From the NCBI RefSeq assembly GCF_030848805.1, contig NC_092367.1, positions 16,301,692-16,365,691 on the forward strand: a stretch of 64,000 nucleotides of DNA, read 5' to 3'. The stretch is from Temnothorax longispinosus (Eukaryota; Arthropoda; Insecta; Hymenoptera; Formicidae). The notes under the pieces were generated by a model. That model did not search any database. It was not told where the DNA came from and saw nothing but the letters and a program-made list of their open reading frames with translations. Shown here piece after piece: positions 42,801 to 53,299 of this stretch. Position numbers and translations under genes: made by a program. The first letter of the stretch is position 1, and every line of letters starts with the position of its first letter.

Positions 42801-43019
42801 GGCAACTTTCGCAGACTGTCAGAAATTTCCAAAAGCGCCGATTCCGGTGTGGATCTGGGAGCGAAGAATCCGTCGTATTACCAGCCACTGTTCGGCGCGA
42901 GGACCGAGACCGCGGTAGTTCTGGAGAGAGCGAATTTCAGCACGAGCGACAGCGAAACCGAGAGTCTCGTCACCGTATTGCCTCCATGTAGCGGTCAGTG
43001 CAACAAGTTGGTATCATGA
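16985..43019 (+). CDS. Large single-pass membrane protein, nine coding exons (possibly shavenoid-like)
   Basis: Coding exons 16985-17096, 18277-18447, 36267-36380, 36693-36826, 37417-37567, 38061-38392, 39200-39418, 39618-39720 and 40165-43019 join in a consistent phase to give about 1396 residues. Exon 1 follows an acceptor at 16969 and encodes a signal peptide (MRSLALVLTSFNLLQVVV). The ectodomain (~20-250) has Cys-rich stretches (SCTEACTV, CTCQCNF, HICVNDIHECNV). One membrane helix (~251-271, AIGLSSVILALIYVASVSLYL) is followed by HSRRAKRK, marking the cytoplasmic side. The ~1120-residue tail is low complexity, acidic and Ser-rich, with a conserved-looking helix (IEFLLKIREVISIAKHKM) and a Cys cluster (CRDCPC). 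No enzymatic domain is visible. From memory the architecture recalls insect shavenoid, which acts in actin-based epidermal hair formation, but I cannot confirm this. The exon structure is firm and the name is not. The exon 7 start could be 39197. Confidence 0.85.
17097..18276 (+). other. Intron 1 of the membrane-protein gene
   Basis: GT donor at 17097 and AG acceptor at 18276, phase 1. No additional exon or repeat of note was seen. Confidence 0.8.
19873..19914. repeat. GC-rich perfect hairpin, 17-bp arms
   Basis: Arms 19873-19889 and 19898-19914 (arm TTCGCCGCATCGCCAAT) are perfect inverted copies around an 8-bp AT loop, standing out from an AT-rich intron. It is too short for a typical microRNA precursor and could be a transposon footprint or a protein-binding palindrome. 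Confidence 0.7.
20069..20127. repeat. Paired 20-bp palindromes with TAAT cores
   Basis: AGCAATTACATATAATTGCT occurs exactly at 20069-20088 and again at 20108-20127. Each copy is itself a palindrome with 8-bp arms and a CATA centre. The ATTA/TAAT cores resemble homeodomain sites. Confidence 0.75.
22184..22228. repeat. (GA)n microsatellite
   Basis: About 22 uninterrupted GA units within intron 2 of the membrane-protein gene. Confidence 0.95.
27405..27695 (+). mobile_element. tRNA-derived SINE
   Basis: The head looks like a degenerate tRNA promoter: an A-box-like stretch from 27414 (TGGCCTATATAGTAGAC) and a good B box, GGTTCGATTCC, at 27462-27472. A non-tRNA body follows (GGAAGGCAATGGCAAACC at about 27516, then GCCAAGAAAAC) and the copy ends in a GATGATGATG tail. 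Folding as an intact tRNA is not expected, because the body runs on past the acceptor region. It is probably transcribed by RNA polymerase III when intact. It lies sense to the host intron, immediately left of the fold-back element. Confidence 0.7.
27696..28156. mobile_element. Fold-back element with ~190-bp inverted arms
   Basis: The left arm, about 27696-27885, begins GATGACAATTTACAAGCTGA. The right arm, about 27910-28156, is its inverted copy ending in TTGTAAATTGTCATC. The outer ~55 bp match exactly, and the inner part matches with scattered substitutions plus a ~50-bp AT-rich insertion in the right arm. No transposase was recognised. Transcribed within the host intron it would form a long RNA hairpin. 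Its left edge touches the SINE tail and its right edge touches the truncated P450. Confidence 0.8.
28158..29062 (-). pseudogene. Cytochrome P450 5' fragment, mitochondrial clan, broken
   Basis: Two exons of a P450 remain. The first (29062-28840) starts with Met, a basic mitochondrial-type leader and then the Pro-rich hinge IPDPKALPLLGNSFRFMPFI, matching the PGPxxLPxxGN pattern of mitochondrial-clan P450s. The second (28342-28158) continues in phase after a good acceptor: EYYNVNVPTLMRMLRDKYG, then NIVKLVGPTYPKQPRIFLF, typical of helix A and beta-1. The expected GT donor after exon 1 reads AT (G|ATAAC). The frame ends in stops exactly where the fold-back element begins. The I-helix, ExxR and haem-Cys regions are absent, so no active enzyme is possible. 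It lies antisense inside intron 2 of the membrane-protein gene. I infer a decayed duplicate of a gene elsewhere. Confidence 0.75.
29063..34936. other. Intron 2 continued, no gene seen
   Basis: AT-rich to mixed intronic DNA. It contains overlapping GC-driven open frames near 31430-31830 and 29450-29880, nested CCTAGG palindromes at about 31460-31472, an (AT)n run near 33209-33226 and a TCG/CGT triplet run at 33538-33563. None gives a supportable exon. Confidence 0.5.
33538..33563. repeat. (TCG)n imperfect trinucleotide repeat
   Basis: About eight TCG units with one CAT interruption, intronic. Confidence 0.85.
34937..35076. mobile_element. 140-bp MITE with ~60-bp inverted repeats
   Basis: The left arm starts at 34937 with TAAGGCCCGGTTGCACCAAC. 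The right arm ends at 35076 as its inverted copy, with few mismatches over ~60 bp and only a short central spacer. TA borders both ends, consistent with a TA target-site duplication. It has no coding capacity. Confidence 0.85.
35077..36266. other. 3' end of intron 2
   Basis: AT-rich intron up to the acceptor at 36266. One open stretch (35588-35788) contains a PDZ-like word, GLAEGDILLEI, after a plausible acceptor at about 35592. It does not fit the phase of the flanking coding exons and is not annotated as an exon. Confidence 0.5.
36833..36874. repeat. (GA)n microsatellite at a splice donor
   Basis: The GA repeat begins 6 bases after the exon 4 boundary (36826). It directly follows the suboptimal donor GTTGGTGAG of the membrane-protein gene. 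Confidence 0.95.
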
Positions 43020-46000
43020 ACGATGCCGAAGTATCTGATTGAAATAGATGATCTCTTCATACCATGGATTCTCCGGTAGGTTCTGTACGGTAGGCAACGT
43101 ATATTGGTACCGAATCTCAGTAAAAACGTTGATATAAAAACAAAAACTTGAAAATTATTTATAACATCTTTTGCGAAATACTCGCACAATACGCAATAAT
43201 TTCTATAAGAGTAACGATGGCACAAAGATAAAATATAAATGAATTGTTAAGAGTACATATCGTGATATGTTAATATTTTACATAGAAATGTCAAATCGTA
43301 AAAAGCAGAACAGCTTCTTATTGAAATTATTTGTTTCTAATATATTTTCTGTCGGTACTAGATTTACACCGTAGCAATGTTAGGATGCAATGTAAACACT
43401 ACTTTTAGAGCGTAAGTGGAAATCAAAATACGATTTGCCATCGTACTAGATAGGGTATAGAATATTAAGTCCAGTTTATTGATAAGACAACAGAGTGCAT
43501 TTGTGCACTATTAAATTTTCGAGAATGAATCTTGAAGGATTTATATATTCGCGAAAGATTAAAAATTCTAATAAATTGAAACGTTAGATAAATTTTATAT
43601 CTTCTCAGAAAAGTTTCAAGGCCAGTATAGGAGGGAAGTAATTTAGAAATTTATTATTAAACTAGATAGCTTACACGATCACGATAGTTTTATATAAATA
43701 TTACAATTAAACACAAAGCGCCATGCGTGCTTAAGAGTTCATCAAGCGGGTAAATGATATATTCTCTTCGCTCAATCTAGAAAAATAATAATTAAAAGAC
43801 TTCTGTGCTTTAATTATTTTTTATATTAATATATTTTTAAGCTGAATTATACGTGCGGAAATTTAAAAGATATTTATGAGAAACACATCTAGATTATTAT
43901 TATTAAATGACTAGTTCTCGGATATCTATTTGAAAATAGTTTAAAAAGATATGTATAAAAGAGAGACTTTTTAAAAATAGTTTTTTTATATAATAGTTTT
44001 TTACAAATTGCATACATATATTTATGTATTTATTTATATTTATTACTTTTTATTAATTAATGTGTTAGACAAGACATGTGGAATAACTGCATGGAGAAAG
44101 TGATAATGTTTTTTATCATAGATGACAACGATGGAAACGCTTATGCATTTTTCTTGATTGATTGCAGTTAGTATGATCGAAATTATCGTAGTTACTGCAA
44201 TCGAAATGATATGTTGAACGCATCATCGGCCGGAAGTGCAATATTAGTCCATAATAAAGAGAAACTGCACCAATCATAAATTAAGTAAATAGGCACGATA
44301 AATTTAGAATAGAGTCATATATTCACAAAATGCGCAAAGATTGTTTCTACAGGAGTACGACAGCACGAAGATAAAATAATTAATTAATTATTATTAAGAT
44401 ATTATTTTTCTATTATGAATGATTTTAAGCATCGTTTTTTCTGGAATTTTTTTTAAACCAGCGTTTTTGAAGAAGATTTACTTGTTTGAAGAAGTTAATG
44501 ACAGGAGAATAATTTATGTAAATATGTAAGTCAAGAGTAATGATATCTTGCCAAAAAGGTATTAATATTTTATATACTTTTCTGATATTATTACAGATGT
44601 TATGATAATTATTGTTATTGTTCCTCCTCTCATTTCCTCATATTTCCAATTGCTATCAAAATTACTTTAGGTGATTAAGTAGCAGTGCAGTTATTAAGAA
44701 ATATACGCCAGCATAACTGGGGAATATTTTCACCGTCTCTTATTAATGAATAGTCAATTAATATACATTAATATACAGGTTGAAATAAGATAGCGTATAA
44801 TATTAATACAAGAATTATACATACAATATGTATTATATGCAAAGTTTGTGAACTTATCTTCATAATTTTATTTTATGATAAATATTGTATTTAAGATTTA
44901 TTTATCGCTAGTACTCCAAGTGATTTACATAAAAGCGAAATAATATATTTTTCCATGTTATTAGTTATTATTTTGTTTGCAAAAGTTTAATATTTAATAT
45001 TTAATAATTATTTTAAATTAATATATTTCTATCTACTTTTTAGAATTGTTAACATTATAGAAGCGCACGCTTCCATGTACCTGCCAAATGTAAATAATCG
45101 AGCTAGATCTTAATATATACCGTTAATTACATTTACATATACTATTTAATATCATTTTGCGATATTCTGTTTTAATATACATATATTTTATGGAATGTTG
45201 AAGTAATATAATACACAGGAATATACATATATGCCATTATGATCGTAAATACTTTCATGAGCACATGAACAAGGGAAGATTAATATATATTATATTAATT
45301 TATTTTTTATTTAATATTAGGTCTGCATCAATTTATTGTGTTAACAATTATTTAAATGTAATGAAAACACGATAGTCATGATAATATTTATTGTGTTATG
45401 ACTTTTCAATTTTAGCAAAATTATGTGATTATATTTGCTAAATCGTTAATAATAGATTGCTCTTAAAATCAAGTATCAATATCGCCCAGATTTTCGAATC
45501 GGGTTCTGTACCTTGTCCAAATGCTCGTAAAACGATCGTAACGTAGCATAAAAGATTATGGGAACAAATTTTTATAATTATACTCGGCCACTTCGGCGTG
45601 AGTTGGTGTCGGTAGGTTTCGGGTTCGTCAAGCGAACGCTTCGCACAAAAGAAAATTTCATATTCATCGAAGAGATTTGAGAGCTGCATGTCTATTAATA
45701 TATCAAATGACAATTCCGACTTTTTTTATAGCGTGACAAAACATTGTTGAGCATCTCGTAGCATTTAATCGAAGCGACGTTGTTGTTCTAGTTACGAAAA
45801 GCATCACATTGTGATTGTACATATATATGTAACAAATTCTTACCATTTTATAAAAAAAAAACTGTTAATGGGAAAGATGCAGTATTTAACGTGTATTACT
45901 CCTGCAAACATGTGTATTCTACATCCTTCCTGTCATAAAAATTCATCAGTGTATTCATGTATAAGTATAATTAGTCGTAACATTTATACATGGGTCTTGA

Positions 46001-46401
46001 TTTGCAATTGTAATTCTTGAAATTTCAATTAATGATACCTCTCATCTCTAATTATATTCTCCTGACTAATTATACTCTTTTTTTTTAACAACTTTGGTAA
46101 CTTCAATTTTTCATAGATTGATCGCGAAAATCGAGCACGCGACACCGAGAAATGGAAATAGAGGAGAGGAGTTATACTTATCGGCAAAGAATTTAACATC
46201 ATTTTTTTATTAATTACATAATTTATTACTTATTTTTTAACTCTATCAAATATACATGCTGTCAATTTGTATACAAATATACATACAACAGGTCCCTAAT
46301 AATAATAATAATAATAAATCATAAATAACGCTATATCGAGTGAAATAGTGTTACAATTTTAAGATTATTGTTATTATGTACATTTATCATATTATACATA
46401 T
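43020..46401. other. AT-rich 3' UTR and intergenic region
   Basis: The 3' UTR of the membrane-protein gene begins here and its end is not defined. The DHX30 3' end lies at the right, with a minus-strand AATAAA near 46222-46227. An (AAT)n run lies at 46297-46318. A slightly GC-richer island at 45480-45710 carries a 91-codon minus-strand frame with no recognisable similarity. Confidence 0.6.
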
Positions 46402-49400
46402 TTAAGCTAAAGAGATTTTTTCTGCAGCATCTTCTATAGGTTTAGCCGACGTTTTCAGGAGCTCTGCAAGAGTTTTGAATAATTTCTCTTTGTACTCAAA
46501 TACTTGTCTTGAACTAAGATTATTTCTATCGTCAACGTATCCTTGTGTCTCCAACATGTACTGCACTACAGACCACATAACGCCTCTAAATTTCAAAAGC
46601 ACATCAGCAGTTCTAGACAAAAAAAAACAAAGATTTAAGCACACAGATTATTATATACTATATATTAAAAAAAGAAAGATACAGAAATACTCACTCTTTG
46701 TTGCAAACAAATCTTAAAGTATGTAGCGCATTAACATTAATCACAATTTCTGTTTTGTCATCATCCAGCTAAAAATCATGAAATATAAATTGTATAAATG
46801 TTGCTCCACTAAGCTGCTGTGCTTAATCACGAGATTAAATTATTTAATTACCTTATAACATTGAGCCTTTCGTTGATTAAAAAGTAATACTGTCAAAGGT
46901 GATATCATGCTTGTTTCACGAATTACTGTGCTACGTCTTATCTCGCAATGTGCAGCATTAAAATACGTCAAGAAAGAACTCGGCCAAATTTTTCGCTTGT
47001 AATTAACACTTTCCCCCGAAATTACAACCTTAGCGCGACCTCTGTAAGAATGTGATTACAAATAAAATGACTATAAATTTCTTCTAAATAATTTGCGTCC
47101 GCGATTACACAAAATTCGCTTACTGTGTTCGGAGTTCGTTAACGCCCTTTCTCATGATTCCGTTTTTAAATCCCATGTCTTTATGTTCTATCAATTGCTG
47201 CGTAGCACCATACAATACAGCTCGGACTAGTTCGTCGTTACTTTCAAATTTATTTGCTACAATGTTGGATTTATTACAATCGAAATGCAATGTATCTTTG
47301 GTCAATAGGCGACATTCGATCAACTGCTGGATATATGTATTTCGTATTTCTGCAAAATTATGATGTGGTTTAAAAAAGATCTATCGATGAAATAAAGAAT
47401 TTGATTGAATGCATATAGTATTAACTTATATTGTACAATAATATTACTTACGACTCAGTATTTGTATTCTGAGCGGTCGGAGCCTCATATCTCTACAAAA
47501 TTTCGTTATTAGGTGCGGACTTGTTTCACTATATGTGAACCATTGCTTAAACATCCAAGCCATCGCGATATGATCGCTGGCTGGAGAGAATAATCTTTTA
47601 TTTTCCCTGATTTGAAGCTTTTGATCCAGTACATTGTAAAACAAGCTATCTTCACCAGAGAAAATACTGGCTATCGTTATCATAGGATGTATGCAGCTAT
47701 TGTTGAAACAAAAACACTTATAATATAGACAAATAATCGGAAGATGACTGATTCAAATTAATGTTGAAATTGCTATTTAAACTTACTTGAAGATGGCAGA
47801 ATATACCATGGCTTTACTAAACTTGGGATACATTGGGAATAGTGCCATTCGTTTACCTAGAGCTGTAAGATTCTCCTCATTATCCATAACTCCGAGATCC
47901 ACTAAAGTTCTTACCGCCTTCCGTATTGCGGTTGGTGTAGGCGGTTCCAGCATTCCACCTAGAAATTCCTCCGCCTTCTCGTCCGTATATGTTTTACTGT
48001 CAAGAATTACTTTTTCCAACGGATTGCACAACAACTGCGGTACTGGATGCGCCTCCAATTTCTCGTATTCTTCTTTTGAGATTAAGTGATAACTTTCGCC
48101 AGGTTTAACTCGTCCAGCTCTCCCTTTCCTGTATAACAAATTGTTATCTTAATGTAAAATATTTTTTTAAATGACATTTAAATGCAATTTTTTAAATATT
48201 TATGCTTCTTCCCTCAAATTGGAATAACGTAATTTTATAACAGTGCGACATATTTACTTGTCTCGATAATTACCTCTGTAGAATGTTCGCCCGAGAGATC
48301 CAACGATTGCTTATGTAAGGTAAATCTTTGTTATTGTCCCATCGCGATTCTTTTCGTATGGCAGAATCCACAACATAAACCACATCACTAACCGTAATGC
48401 CTGTTTCAGCAATGTCCGTGGCCAAGATAATTTTCCGCACACCCGCCGGTGTAGGCTGAAAGATTTTACGCTGTTCGTTGTGCGATACTTTGGAATGCAT
48501 CGGCAAAATCAATTGATTCTCTTTATAGGACGATGTATCCTCGAGCAGGCTCTGCACCTTCGTGATTTCATGCCATCCTGGTAAGAAGCACAAAATAGCA
48601 CCAGGCGGCTTATGCGACGAGATCCATTTTATAATCTGTACTACTTTCCCAAAATCAACTGAAAGTTTTTCAGCTTCATCGTCATAGCGATCCTTCATCG
48701 CGTATGTTCTGTATCTTTGGATATTTGGTAGGTGTTCGATATCCTCCAAGAAATGCATTTTTACAGAATACAATCTACCCGGTACTCGTACAGCGGGACA
48801 ATCGAAATACTGTTGAAACTTGTGCGCATTTATAGTCGCCGACATTATCAGTACTTTTAAATTGGGATTTTTCTTCAGAGCTCTCTTGAGCAGAATCATC
48901 AGCATATCGGTATCGATCTGACGTTCGTGTGCCTCATCCAAAATCACGTGCGAGCACCCTTGTAAACCAGGATTGCTCTGCAATTTTCTCAATAGTATAC
49001 CGGTGGTGCAAAAAACTATCGCACCGAGTTCCTTCGGCAATGAATATTCTAATCTCACGTGAAAACCCACAACGTCTCCGACGCTCTCGTTTCTTTCGTA
49101 CGCGACGCGATCTGCCAGAGAGATCGCCGAGATTCTACGTGGCTGCGACACCAATATATTGCAATCTGTAGCATTCCCGTTCTGTGCGAAAGTGTCCAAT
49201 ATAAATTGAGGAACTTGTGTAGTTTTACCGCAACCTGTATCGCCTTCTATTAATAGGACTCGATTGTTTTCCAGTTTGGAGAGAATTTCATTCCTGCGAA
49301 ATAAATAACGTATACTTAGAAAATTATGAAGCACATTATATATGTACATGTAAAATATGAAACAAGCATCTTTCATACTTGAACTCATGGATTGGTAAAG

Positions 49401-51083
49401 TGACAGTGTGATCGGTACGTTTTTCCAATCTGTCTTTCAATGTTTTATTACGGAGGAAACCATCCTTGACAGCATCTAGTCCTATTATTGGATGGACGTT
49501 AGTCGTAGTCCGACTCAGTGCATTGTGAGCATTGAAAGTATTTTCGGCCGCTATCTTATGTATTTCCTGAATATCGCACATATTAAAATCGTCAAATATT
49601 AAATATATTAATAAACTTGTATTGTTATACATTAAAAATTGTAATGCAACATTTTACCGTGTCGTAAGTCTTGATCAAGTCTGACATATTGTTTAAAATT
49701 TCGGGAGCAACGCTTAATTCGACAGGCTTTAATCGTATATTCTTCATTTCCTCATCATTATAGACAATCGGTTTGCCGTTTTTCAATTTGCCATTTGTTT
49801 CTAACCATTGCAAGCATTTCCAAGCTGCATTTTTGGAAGCGAGTACTTTGGTTTTAGCAATTTCTTTAAAGGACATAACTTCTGGCCATTTGACGTTAAA
49901 AGTAATTTCCCATACATTAGATCTATTTACAGTAACTTTTTTAGCCTTTGTAGTTAAAACTGTTTGGTCGTTAAGTTCATGACCTAGTATTGTATAAATA
50001 GATATCAAAGAAGATTTTGGATCTGGGTACAAGCGTTCCACTCCTGCAATTTTCAGTAATTTTATTATGCAGAACAAATTGATGAAAATGACTGAACATA
50101 AATTGTGCAGTAAATTATAATCGTGTAATAAATTTACTTCTGAAGTTACATTCACGACAGAAATATTTTGTACTTGATATAACTAATATATGTAGATATA
50201 CTTGTCAAGAAAGACAAATATAAAATTTAATATACATAAAAGATAAATCTTGCACTGTACGTCAATTGCAAATTATTTCTAATTTAGCTTCTATTCGCTA
50301 GATTTTAAATAATCTTGTATTGGATTGTAATGATTTATACATACTTTTTTGGATTACAGCTTCCTTATTAATCCTCTGAGATCTACCGTGCTTGTCTTCA
50401 AATTCATCAAGGCTTTGCTATGAAAATTTTTGTTCTCTTTAATAATCGAAATTTTATTCTGAATGCACTTGTAATATTTACGATTCATTATGAACTGCTT
50501 ACCTCTGTAAATTTTTCCAGATTAACGTTTGCATGTAAACTTTTAGTTCCTACATTTTTATACGTATAATCTTTCACCTACAATATTAAAATGACAAAAT
50601 AGATTTTTATTCGGGAAGATTATTCTCAAAATACTCGTACAGTTAGCATCTTTAAACATACCTGAGATAAATGTTTATCTTTGTCTTTCACAGAAACACA
50701 GTACTGCGCTGCACTGTGTATATGCGAGTCTTTAACCACATTTTTATATAAATGTGCCACACGGCAGTGTTGGAGCCTATAATAAAATTATTAATTTATT
50801 CTTATACATAAATTACATGAACAATCCATTACAACTTAAATTAATATTACAAATTCTATTTTTAGGAACTTTAATCCAACCGCTTCATCGACGCTAGTAC
50901 ACAAATGAAACTAAATCTCTTTCAGCAATCGCTAAGTAACCACGACAAATTAGCAATACTAAGATTGAGGAATATGTGAAAATGTAATGTAATTTATGTG
51001 AAAGTTTAACAAAATAACATAATTGTTATATACCAGCTATACGTTGTTCTTCGCCCAGAAAGTACTAGAAATGATCCTGACAT
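46402..51083 (-). CDS. DHX30: DHX30-type DEAH-box RNA helicase, mitochondrial
   Basis: Thirteen coding exons join in phase to 1064 residues: 51083-51034, 50776-50662, 50577-50503, 50417-50345, 50043-49658, 49566-49379, 49293-48274, 48128-47787, 47696-47452, 47349-47124, 47041-46852, 46768-46695 and 46612-46402. The N-terminus (MSGSFLVLSGRRTTYSWLQH) is basic and lacks acidic residues, like a mitochondrial presequence. A dsRBD-like region lies at ~109-190 (PDPKSSL...VKWPEVMSF). The helicase core has GDTGCGKT (~312-320), SQPRR, DEAH (~415-418), SAT (~447-449), TDIAETG and QRKGRAGR (635-642), then helicase-associated and OB-fold regions. DHX30 in mammals acts in mitoribosome assembly and mitochondrial RNA granules. 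The order of dsRBD, helicase core and C-terminal tail favours DHX30 over DHX36 or DHX9. The human protein is ~1190 residues. Confidence 0.9.
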
Positions 51084-51126
51084 TGCTTCTTCGTGTATAT
51101 CCCCTTATTCCGTCTATATTTGCTCC

Positions 51127-52040
51127 CTGAAAAAGGAATACATTTCCAGAATATGCTGAAGATTTAAACAAGTCCAGTCTAACAAGCACGAGGAATTAAA
51201 AATCAACTTGTATCTATCTCCATCATCGGTCAAGTCAGATCAGTTCACCTCGAGGTTCACCTTCACGTGGTCACCGTGGAGGTTATAAACACTTACCCTC
51301 TACGATCAAAGCGAACGGAATGATTCCAAACGTTTGTGGCAGCGCTTGCACGTCACGAGGAAATATCGTCGAAATAGTCATTCGCATAGAGCAATTAAGC
51401 GCTGATTTTTTTTATCCAAAACGTGCCGGTTATGTGTTATCCCGACGCTCTAATAATGCTCTCGTAACACAGAAATTACGCGAAAAATACAACGTGGCGC
51501 ATAAATATGTAGTCGAGCTTGACGCCGGTAACAAAAGATTTGCTGCCTGTAAAAGTAATTGGCATTGCATTTCCTATGGAGAGTACAATCTACAAAATAA
51601 GAAATAAAATCTCACGTGTAACATACAACAGCAATCGCCGGTCTTTCGACACCAATGGAAATTACTAATTGACGCGACATTTTCGTGCGCCACCCGGTAT
51701 ACTAGCGCTCCGAAGTTTGCATCAGCCTTAGGTTAGGTCAGGTTAGGTTACGTTATGGAGTGGCTCGTCCGCTGCGAGAGCGGCAGTCGTGTAAAAATTC
51801 CAGTATTATGAAGACATGCCGTTTATTGTCACAAGTGCATTTCGTTTCGATTGCGTGATTGCGTAATGGGTGATTTAATCGCGCGAACGCAAGGATAAGA
51901 GCCCTCGGAGCCGTCGGAGCCTTCGTTGGCCTTCGTGTCTCGCGAGCGAAACGGGAGGTTATGTCGCGTGCGGCACGTGAGAGCTACGTTAACTTGCCTG
52001 CGGTGACACTTGAGGATCTTCACGGACTGAGCGCGAGAGG
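51127..52040. promoter_or_regulatory. Shared head-to-head promoter region, DHX30/ALR
   Basis: This 0.9-kb interval lies between the acceptor-bounded 5' UTR exon of DHX30 (51126-51084) and the ALR start. Untranslated first exons of both genes must lie here. It contains a telomere-like pentamer run at 51728-51752. A 95-codon + strand frame at 51320-51607 has no recognisable product. Confidence 0.6.
51728..51752 (+). repeat. Telomere-like TTAGG pentamers
   Basis: Five pentamers in register read TTAGG, TTAGG, TCAGG, TTAGG, TTACG. TTAGG is the ancestral insect telomere unit, and this is an interstitial, degenerate run inside a promoter region. Confidence 0.7.
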
Positions 52041-52701
52041 ATGTCGTCCGAGAAGCCGTGTCGCGCTTGCATGGACTTCCGGACGTGGGCGAAACGCCAG
52101 AAGGAAGTCTACGACTCGGAGAAGGTGAGCCGGCAATTTATTGACAAATTCGTTGACGATTGCCGTGAATTTCGTCGCCTTATTGCTCAAGTGTCCGGTC
52201 TTATTTCGTCAGACATTCTTGCGCGACAATTGTTCTTGCTTTTTATCACTGTTTTGCAAGAAAATTTATTGCGATATAAATTTTACAAATTATATTTTAT
52301 ATCAGGGAGCACAGAAGAAACAGGACCAAACACCGAATGCCAGGAACGGTGGTACTCGAGACGATTGTCCTTTAGACAAGGATGAGTTGGGCTCGAAGAC
52401 CTGGGGCTTCTTGCACACCATGGCGGCGTACTATCCCGATCAACCGAACGAGAGACAAAAGTCTGACATGAACAGCTTCTTTCACACGTTTTCCAAATTT
52501 TATCCTTGCAACGTATGCGCGGAGGACCTGCAGGAGCAATTGAAACACACGCCGCCGGAGACCGGGTCGCAGGAAAAACTGAGTCAATGGCTATGCAGAA
52601 TTCACAATGAAGTCAACAAGAAACTCGGGAAACCAGAATTTGATTGTAAACTAGTAAATCAGAGGTGGAGAGACGGTTGGCTGGATGGTTCTTGCGATTG
52701 A
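52041..52701 (+). CDS. GFER: FAD-linked sulfhydryl oxidase ALR (Erv1 family)
   Basis: Two exons, 52041-52124 and 52306-52701, join in phase 0 to give 159 residues. The protein keeps the CRAC pair (Cys7/Cys10) of the flexible N-terminal shuttle, the catalytic CxxC (YPCNVC, Cys96/Cys99) next to the FAD site, WLCRIHNEVNKKLGKP with Cys125, FDC Cys142, and the family ending WRDGWLDGSCD. ALR oxidises Mia40 in the mitochondrial intermembrane space and passes electrons to cytochrome c. The start was chosen because it gives MSSEKPCRACMDFRTW, which aligns with the core of the long human isoform. It converges with TMEM145 downstream. Confidence 0.95.
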
Positions 52702-53299
52702 TAAGTAGCAATAATAGTTTTAGAATGTACAATGGGACCTGAATACAATACGAATTATTGTATAAATAATTGTTGTAGATTTTTTCATTGGACATTGCTC
52801 TTAGATTCTCGACGGTACGATGTGTACATAAGGAAATATGAAATTAATAGCGATATATGTACTTAAAAGGTTTTCCAAGTTCTGTTTTCTTCCTGGAACA
52901 ATATAGTAAATCTACTATAAGAGATGGGAATAAAATTCCGAAGTTACAAAATAAGAGACGGGAATAAAATTGCATTATGCACTTTATTATAAATATCTTT
53001 GTGATAAGAGAAAAATCGTATAGATTCGAAACTACTTATATACAAATGTTTGCCGACGGCAATTCAGTATTATTATTAACATTATTCTACTATCTAAATT
53101 GGGATTTCCATCTCGATAAGTACAATGCAAAAAAGTGCACATTTGTTGCACTGCATCATGTATAATAAAAAAATATACTGATATTACAAAATTTCTTTTT
53201 TTTTTTTTCACTAGCCATCCATTGCTTTTCTTCAATAGTCACTTTAATAATAGTGCATTCCACCTGTGGTTGCACCTTGGTATTCGCTATTTTTTCTAT
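52702..53299. other. Convergent 3' ends of ALR and TMEM145
   Basis: Plus-strand AATAAA signals for ALR lie at 52929-52934 and 52963-52968, within a short duplicated block (GGGAATAAAATT twice). A minus-strand AATAAA for TMEM145 lies at 52983-52988. The two 3' UTRs therefore abut or overlap. Confidence 0.6.

Noticed and set aside
45438..45713. 91-codon minus-strand frame in the intergenic region
   Set aside because: No recognisable motif, splice site or promoter; could be an old repeat remnant but cannot be supported.
51320..51607. 95-codon + strand frame between DHX30 and ALR
   Set aside because: No family resemblance; it lies where untranslated leaders and promoter are expected.
52041..52385. 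Read-through version of ALR exon 1 into the intron (114 codons)
   Set aside because: It loses the FAD domain; splicing from 52124 to 52306 restores the conserved ALR protein exactly.
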